Shown here: positions 60,662 through 64,000 of the stretch, one piece after another | How the letters are laid out: the number at the start of each line of letters is the position of its first letter | How positions within the stretch are numbered: position 1 is the stretch's first letter | NCBI RefSeq assembly: GCF_000743535.1 | Contig: NZ_AVCJ01000043.1 | Coordinates: 62,001 to 126,000 of the forward strand | DNA: 64,000 nucleotides | Source: Arenimonas donghaensis DSM 18148 = HO3-R19 | Lineage (GTDB): Bacteria > Pseudomonadota > Gammaproteobacteria > Xanthomonadales > Xanthomonadaceae | Direction: 5' to 3' | Translations under genes and position numbers: made by a program | The notes under the pieces: generated by a model | What the model saw: only the letters and a program-made list of their open reading frames with translations | Told to the model about the DNA's origin: nothing | Databases searched by the model: none

Positions 60662-61603
60662 TTAGTTGTTGCCGCCGTCGAGGGCGGCGTCCTGCGGCGG
60701 GCCGGCGGCGCCGGCGGGGCCGACTTCGCAGCCGCCGCAGATGCGCATGCCGGCGCGGTTGTCGCGCAGCTCGTTGACGAAGCCGGCGCGGGCGGCGCCC
60801 GCCAGCACCTCGTTGTAGGACTGCTCGCGCAGGTTGCCCAGGATGCCGGCCTGGGGATGCACGCAGCAGGGCACCACGGTGCCGTCGGCGTCCATGTACA
60901 ACTGGTTCACTTCCCCGTCCCAGGGGTGGTCGGTGAATTCCGCCGGGTCGGCCATGAACAGGCAGACGCCCTGGCCCGGCTGCGGATCGCGGCCGGTGAG
61001 GTTCTGGCTCGATTCGGGCAGCCACATCCAGCGCCGGAAACGCGGCGTCCAGCCGCGCGGCAGCAGGAAGGCATTCCAGCGCTCGCGCGAGGCTTCGTCT
61101 TCACACACCGTCATCGTGCGCAGCTCGATGTCCTGGCCGTGCTTGTCGCACAGCGCCTTGGTGCGCTCGAGGAATTCTTCCAGCTTCGACCACTGCGACG
61201 GCGGCCGTAGGCGTTCGTATTCCTCCGGCGTGCCGTCGCCGTCGCAGCTGACGATGATGCGGCTGAGCACGCCGCCGGCGATCGCCTTTTCGAAATCGTC
61301 CCAGTAGACCTTCTGCGCGTTGGTCGAGAGTTCGACCTGCTCCACGGTCCAGCGCTGCTTCGGGATATGCGCCAGCAGGCCGGAAAGATTGCGGTGCAGC
61401 AGCGGTTCGCCGAAGTTGAACAGGCGCAGCAAATGGATGCGGTCGACGTCGATGTTGGCCAGGATCGCGGCAAAGTCCGCTTCCGGCACCTGGCTGATCT
61501 TGGGCTGCAGGATCGAATTCGGGCAGCCCAGGCAACGCAGCTGGCAGCCGTGCACGATGTCCAGGTGGGCGAGATAGATGCTGCGGGCGGGCTTGCGGTT
61601 CAT
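60662..61603 (-). CDS. Radical SAM/SPASM-domain protein of a glycan locus
   Basis: A 313-residue radical SAM enzyme. The first cluster motif is C20-x3-C24-x2-C27 in HGCQLRCLGC, followed by a GE motif (NFGEPLLHRN). C-terminal cysteines in VCLF, PCCVHPQAG and ICGGC form a SPASM-like auxiliary cluster region. The reaction is unknown; SPASM proteins modify peptides or sugars and related ones occur in glycan loci. The ATG at 61603 overlaps the GT2 stop (ATGA); an ATG two codons earlier is possible. It is the last gene of the minus-strand operon entering from the right. Confidence 0.85.
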   Translation of the reverse strand: MNRKPARSIYLAHLDIVHGCQLRCLGCPNSILQPKISQVPEADFAAILANIDVDRIHLLRLFNFGEPLLHRNLSGLLAHIPKQRWTVEQVELSTNAQKVYWDDFEKAIAGGVLSRIIVSCDGDGTPEEYERLRPPSQWSKLEEFLERTKALCDKHGQDIELRTMTVCEDEASRERWNAFLLPRGWTPRFRRWMWLPESSQNLTGRDPQPGQGVCLFMADPAEFTDHPWDGEVNQLYMDADGTVVPCCVHPQAGILGNLREQSYNEVLAGAARAGFVNELRDNRAGMRICGGCEVGPAGAAGPPQDAALDGGNN

Positions 61604-62475
61604 CGCCATAGCTTACGGGCCAACGTCAGCGGCAGGTGCAGCCACAGCGCCAGGAACAGCAGCGGCTGCAACCACATCGGCGTCTGTTGCGCCTCGAACT
61701 TGCGGAAATAGCGCCACATGCCCCGGTGTTTCTGCCATTCCACCCAGGCCGGGCGGCGGCGACTGGACACGCCGCGCAGGTGGGTGACGGCCAGGTCGTT
61801 CACCACCAGCACCTCGTAACCGGCCTGGCGCACGCGGCGGCACAGGTCCAGGTCCTCGGCGTGCAGGCGGTAGCCGTCGTCGAACCCACCGATGCGCACG
61901 AACAGCACCGCCGGCAGGAACATCAGCGCGCCCGACACCGCGTCCACCGGCTGCACGTCCTGCCCGGGGTCGCGACCCATGAACAGGTTGTCGCGACGGC
62001 CGAACGAAAAAAGCTGCTCGCGCAGCGAGGGATCGCTGCGGCGCGAGGCAGGGTCCGGCACGCCGGTTTCGTCGCGGTGCTCGACGCCCAGCAGGCCGGC
62101 ACCGGCGCGCGCCATCGCGACTTCGGCGAGGCGGGCCAGGGTGTCGCGTTCGACGAAGGCATCGGGATTGACGAAGGCGATCCAGGGCTGGGCGATGGCG
62201 GTCGCGCCCTGGTTGCAGGCGGCGGCGAAGCCGCGGTTGTCGTCGTTGCGCACCAGGCCGATGCGTGGGTCGCGGGCGGCGAGGCGCTCGACGATCGCGC
62301 AGGTGTCGTCGCCCGAGGCGTTGTCCACCACCATGATGCGCATCACCTGCCGGGCCGCCAGCAGCGCTGACAGGCAGCGCTCGATGGTGCTGGCACTGGC
62401 ATGGGTCACCACCACCACGCCGACGTCGCGGGCACCGAAATCCAGCGCGCCCTGGGGTACGGTGCGCTGGCTCAC
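61600..62475 (-). CDS. GT2 glycosyltransferase (rhamnosyltransferase-like)
   Basis: A 291-residue GT2 enzyme. VGVVVVTHASASTIERCLSAL, VVDNASGDDT, NRGFAAACNQGA and the metal-binding FVNPDAFVE are typical of WbbL-like rhamnosyltransferases. GGFDDGYRLHAEDLDLCRRVRQAGY holds the catalytic ED. Its C terminus has a hydrophobic stretch (LLFLALWLHLPLTL). The GTG at 62475 overlaps the methyltransferase stop (GTGA). Confidence 0.88.
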   Translation of the reverse strand: MSQRTVPQGALDFGARDVGVVVVTHASASTIERCLSALLAARQVMRIMVVDNASGDDTCAIVERLAARDPRIGLVRNDDNRGFAAACNQGATAIAQPWIAFVNPDAFVERDTLARLAEVAMARAGAGLLGVEHRDETGVPDPASRRSDPSLREQLFSFGRRDNLFMGRDPGQDVQPVDAVSGALMFLPAVLFVRIGGFDDGYRLHAEDLDLCRRVRQAGYEVLVVNDLAVTHLRGVSSRRRPAWVEWQKHRGMWRYFRKFEAQQTPMWLQPLLFLALWLHLPLTLARKLWR

Positions 62476-63311
62476 GGGTCGCCCCGCAGTCGGGCCAGCT
62501 CGCCCTCGAGGTGGGCGATGTGGGCGGCGGCGGCGCGGTTGCGGCGCACTTCGTCGCGGTAGTCGGCGTACACGCTTTCGGCCAGGTCGCCGTGCAGGGA
62601 TAGCGCCGGCAGGGCCGCCAGGACTTGCGGCTCGCGGGCGCAGGCGGCGACCAGGTACATCGGTTCGTAGGCCAGGCCGGGCCGCAGGCCTTCCGGGGTG
62701 GCGGTGCTGGCGTCGGCCGCGCCGCGCCCGGCCAGGTCCCACAACACCGACTGGAACAGCAGCTTCTGCCCGAACAGGCGACGCGCCGGGAATCGCGCCG
62801 CCAGCAGGGCCTCGAACTCGTCTCGGTAGAGCTCGCGCACGTGGTGCGGGTTCACTTCGCCGGTGAGGTCGGTGTACACGCGCTTGTCGGGCGTGGACAC
62901 CAGCAGCAGGCCGCCGGGGGCCAGCAGGCGGGCAAAGCCGTCGAGCAGCCGCTCCTGGGCCTGCACGTGCTCGAGGGTTTCGAAACTCAGGATCAGGTCG
63001 AAGCTGGCGTCGGCCAGGTGGTCCAGGGCGGTGGCATCGGCCTGTTCGAAAGCCAGGCCGGGCACGCCGGCATAACGCGCCCGGGCATGCCCGACGGCAC
63101 CGGCGTCCAGGTCCAGGCCCAGCACCTGGCCGCCGGCATGGGCCATCAGGGCGCTGCCGTAGCCTTCCCCGCAGGCCGCGTCGAGCACGCGCCGGCCGGC
63201 GGCCAGCGGGCGCGCCAGGGCGTAGCGGTGCCAGTGTTCGTAGGCGATCTCGAGGCCGCGCTCGGGCGTGTAGCGCTCGCCGGTGAACGGCAGGACGGGG
63301 TGTTCGGACAT
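62472..63311 (-). CDS. Class I SAM-dependent methyltransferase of a glycan locus
   Basis: A 279-residue methyltransferase. FTGERYTPE near the N terminus and VLDAACGEGYGSALMA, FDLILSFETLEHVQ and GGLLLVSTPDKR mark the SAM fold (about 35-200). The C-terminal 60 residues form a charged helix (DYRDEVRRNRAAAAHIAHLEGELARLR), probably a coiled coil. Such proteins occur with GT2 and GT4 genes in O-antigen and flagellin-glycan clusters. Translationally coupled to the downstream GT2. Confidence 0.85.
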   Translation of the reverse strand: MSEHPVLPFTGERYTPERGLEIAYEHWHRYALARPLAAGRRVLDAACGEGYGSALMAHAGGQVLGLDLDAGAVGHARARYAGVPGLAFEQADATALDHLADASFDLILSFETLEHVQAQERLLDGFARLLAPGGLLLVSTPDKRVYTDLTGEVNPHHVRELYRDEFEALLAARFPARRLFGQKLLFQSVLWDLAGRGAADASTATPEGLRPGLAYEPMYLVAACAREPQVLAALPALSLHGDLAESVYADYRDEVRRNRAAAAHIAHLEGELARLRGDP

Positions 63312-63320
63312 GGGCAGATG

Positions 63321-64000
63321 CTAGCCGAACAGGTCGCGCTGCGGGCCTGAACGCGCGAGTTTTTCCAGGTTCTCCTGCAGGCGCTGCCGGTGCGGACGCA
63401 GCGGGTCGGCCATGATGAACCGGGCCACGCGTTCGTTGTAATCGGGCCAGCGCGCCAGCAGCCGGGCCAGGTTGTCGCCGTTGGGGGCGATGTCCAGTGG
63501 TCCGAAGGACGCGTTGCCCTGGTGCACCACGTAAGCGGTTTCGCACAGCACGTTGCGCCAGCCCATGGCGGCGGCGCGCAGGCAGAAGTCGTTTTCCTCG
63601 CCATAACCCAGGCCGAAGGTGGCCGCGTCGAAGCCGCCCAGCTGGCGCAGCGCGGCGCGCCGGACGTACATGCAAAAGCCCACGGCCGTGGGCAGTTCGG
63701 CCAGGTCCGGCTCCAGGGTCATCGCAGCGGCTTCGGCCACGCTGTCGGGGTGTTCGGGCACCGGGTTGGCTTCGCAGAAACGCGGGAAACTGCAGATCTC
63801 CGCATTGTTGGACCAGGGCGTGACGGTGGCGATGCGCGGGTCGCGGTCGGCGCAGCGGGCGATCTGCTGCAGCCAGCCGGGCGTGGCGATGGTGTCTGAA
63901 TTGAGCAACACCAGGTCGGCATCGCCAGTCTCTGCGAAGGCGGCATTGCAGTTGGCGGGGAAGCCCAGGTTCTGCTCGCGCAGGACATAGCGGGCGTCCA
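63321..64000 (-). CDS. GT2 glycosyltransferase, 5'-truncated by window end
   Basis: The visible C-terminal portion (about 226 residues) belongs to a GT2 enzyme whose start lies beyond 64000. The window edge already shows EQNLGFPANCNAAFAE and LVLLNSDTIATPGW, the donor and metal motifs, then FCMYVRRAALRQLGGFDAATFGLGYGEENDFCLRA with the catalytic Glu-Asn-Asp block. The frame is open to the window end. It ends 9 nt before the downstream methyltransferase, so it is in the same operon. Confidence 0.88.
   Translation of the reverse strand, partial: DARYVLREQNLGFPANCNAAFAETGDADLVLLNSDTIATPGWLQQIARCADRDPRIATVTPWSNNAEICSFPRFCEANPVPEHPDSVAEAAAMTLEPDLAELPTAVGFCMYVRRAALRQLGGFDAATFGLGYGEENDFCLRAAAMGWRNVLCETAYVVHQGNASFGPLDIAPNGDNLARLLARWPDYNERVARFIMADPLRPHRQRLQENLEKLARSGPQRDLFG

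Overview
The window is GC-rich and densely packed. It reads as a chromosomal segment of a gammaproteobacterium of the Xanthomonadaceae/Lysobacteraceae type (Lysobacter, Luteimonas or a relative). The main evidence is gene order: pilB-pilC-pilD-coaE, then Nudix/ThiE-secA-M23 peptidase-dciA-lpxC, then a division and cell-wall (dcw) cluster that lacks murD between mraY and ftsW, followed by rnpB and rsmI-lpoA-yraN. GTGGGAGG- and TGTAGGAG-type REP palindromes support this placement. The genus is an inference.

Region 1 (1-12.3 kb) is an accessory surface-glycan island made of two facing operons. The plus-strand operon (1-8.3 kb) encodes phosphonopyruvate decarboxylase (5' end cut by the window), a phosphonoacetaldehyde-reductase-like iron alcohol dehydrogenase, an MsbA/PglK-like ABC transporter, a LicD-like protein with a long N-terminal extension, a HAD-phosphatase/nucleotidyltransferase fusion, a SAM methyltransferase and a second LicD-like protein. 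Together these suggest that 2-hydroxyethylphosphonate is made, activated with a nucleotide and attached to a lipid-linked or surface glycan. The minus-strand operon (12.3-8.4 kb) encodes a DPM1-like GT2, a GT4-methyltransferase fusion and a TagB/TagF-like polyol-phosphate transferase. This island is the strongest candidate for an undescribed system.

Region 2 (12.4-23.2 kb) holds the type IV pilus genes pilB, pilC and pilD with coaE, ending in a perfect REP hairpin. Convergent to these are the Nudix/ThiE fusion, secA, an M23 peptidase, dciA (divergent) and lpxC.

Region 3 (23.4-39 kb) is the dcw cluster on the minus strand: mraZ-rsmH-ftsL-ftsI-murE-murF-mraY-ftsW-murG-murC-ddlB-ftsQ-ftsA-ftsZ. 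Most junctions are 4-nt start/stop overlaps. A consensus-quality promoter and 10-bp-phased MraZ-like boxes precede mraZ. RNase P RNA (rnpB) lies just upstream.

Region 4 (39.5-52.3 kb) is housekeeping: rsmI, lpoA, yraN, a GlcD-like FAD oxidoreductase, a uracil-DNA glycosylase-family protein, and on the minus strand glyA-nrdR-ribD-(element)-ribE-ribBA-ribH-nusB-thiL-pgpA. The ribD-ribE gap holds a roughly 580-bp gene-free element. It is bounded by perfect 32-bp inverted REP repeats and contains two very long imperfect palindromes.

Region 5 (52.4-60.5 kb) holds creD, ettA, a LysR regulator divergent from a quinone-oxidoreductase/SDR pair, and a secreted S8 protease with a PA-like insertion. Region 6 (60.7-64 kb) begins a second glycan locus on the minus strand: two GT2 glycosyltransferases (one cut by the window end), a SAM methyltransferase and a radical SAM/SPASM protein. 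I saw no tRNA, rRNA, CRISPR array or transposase.
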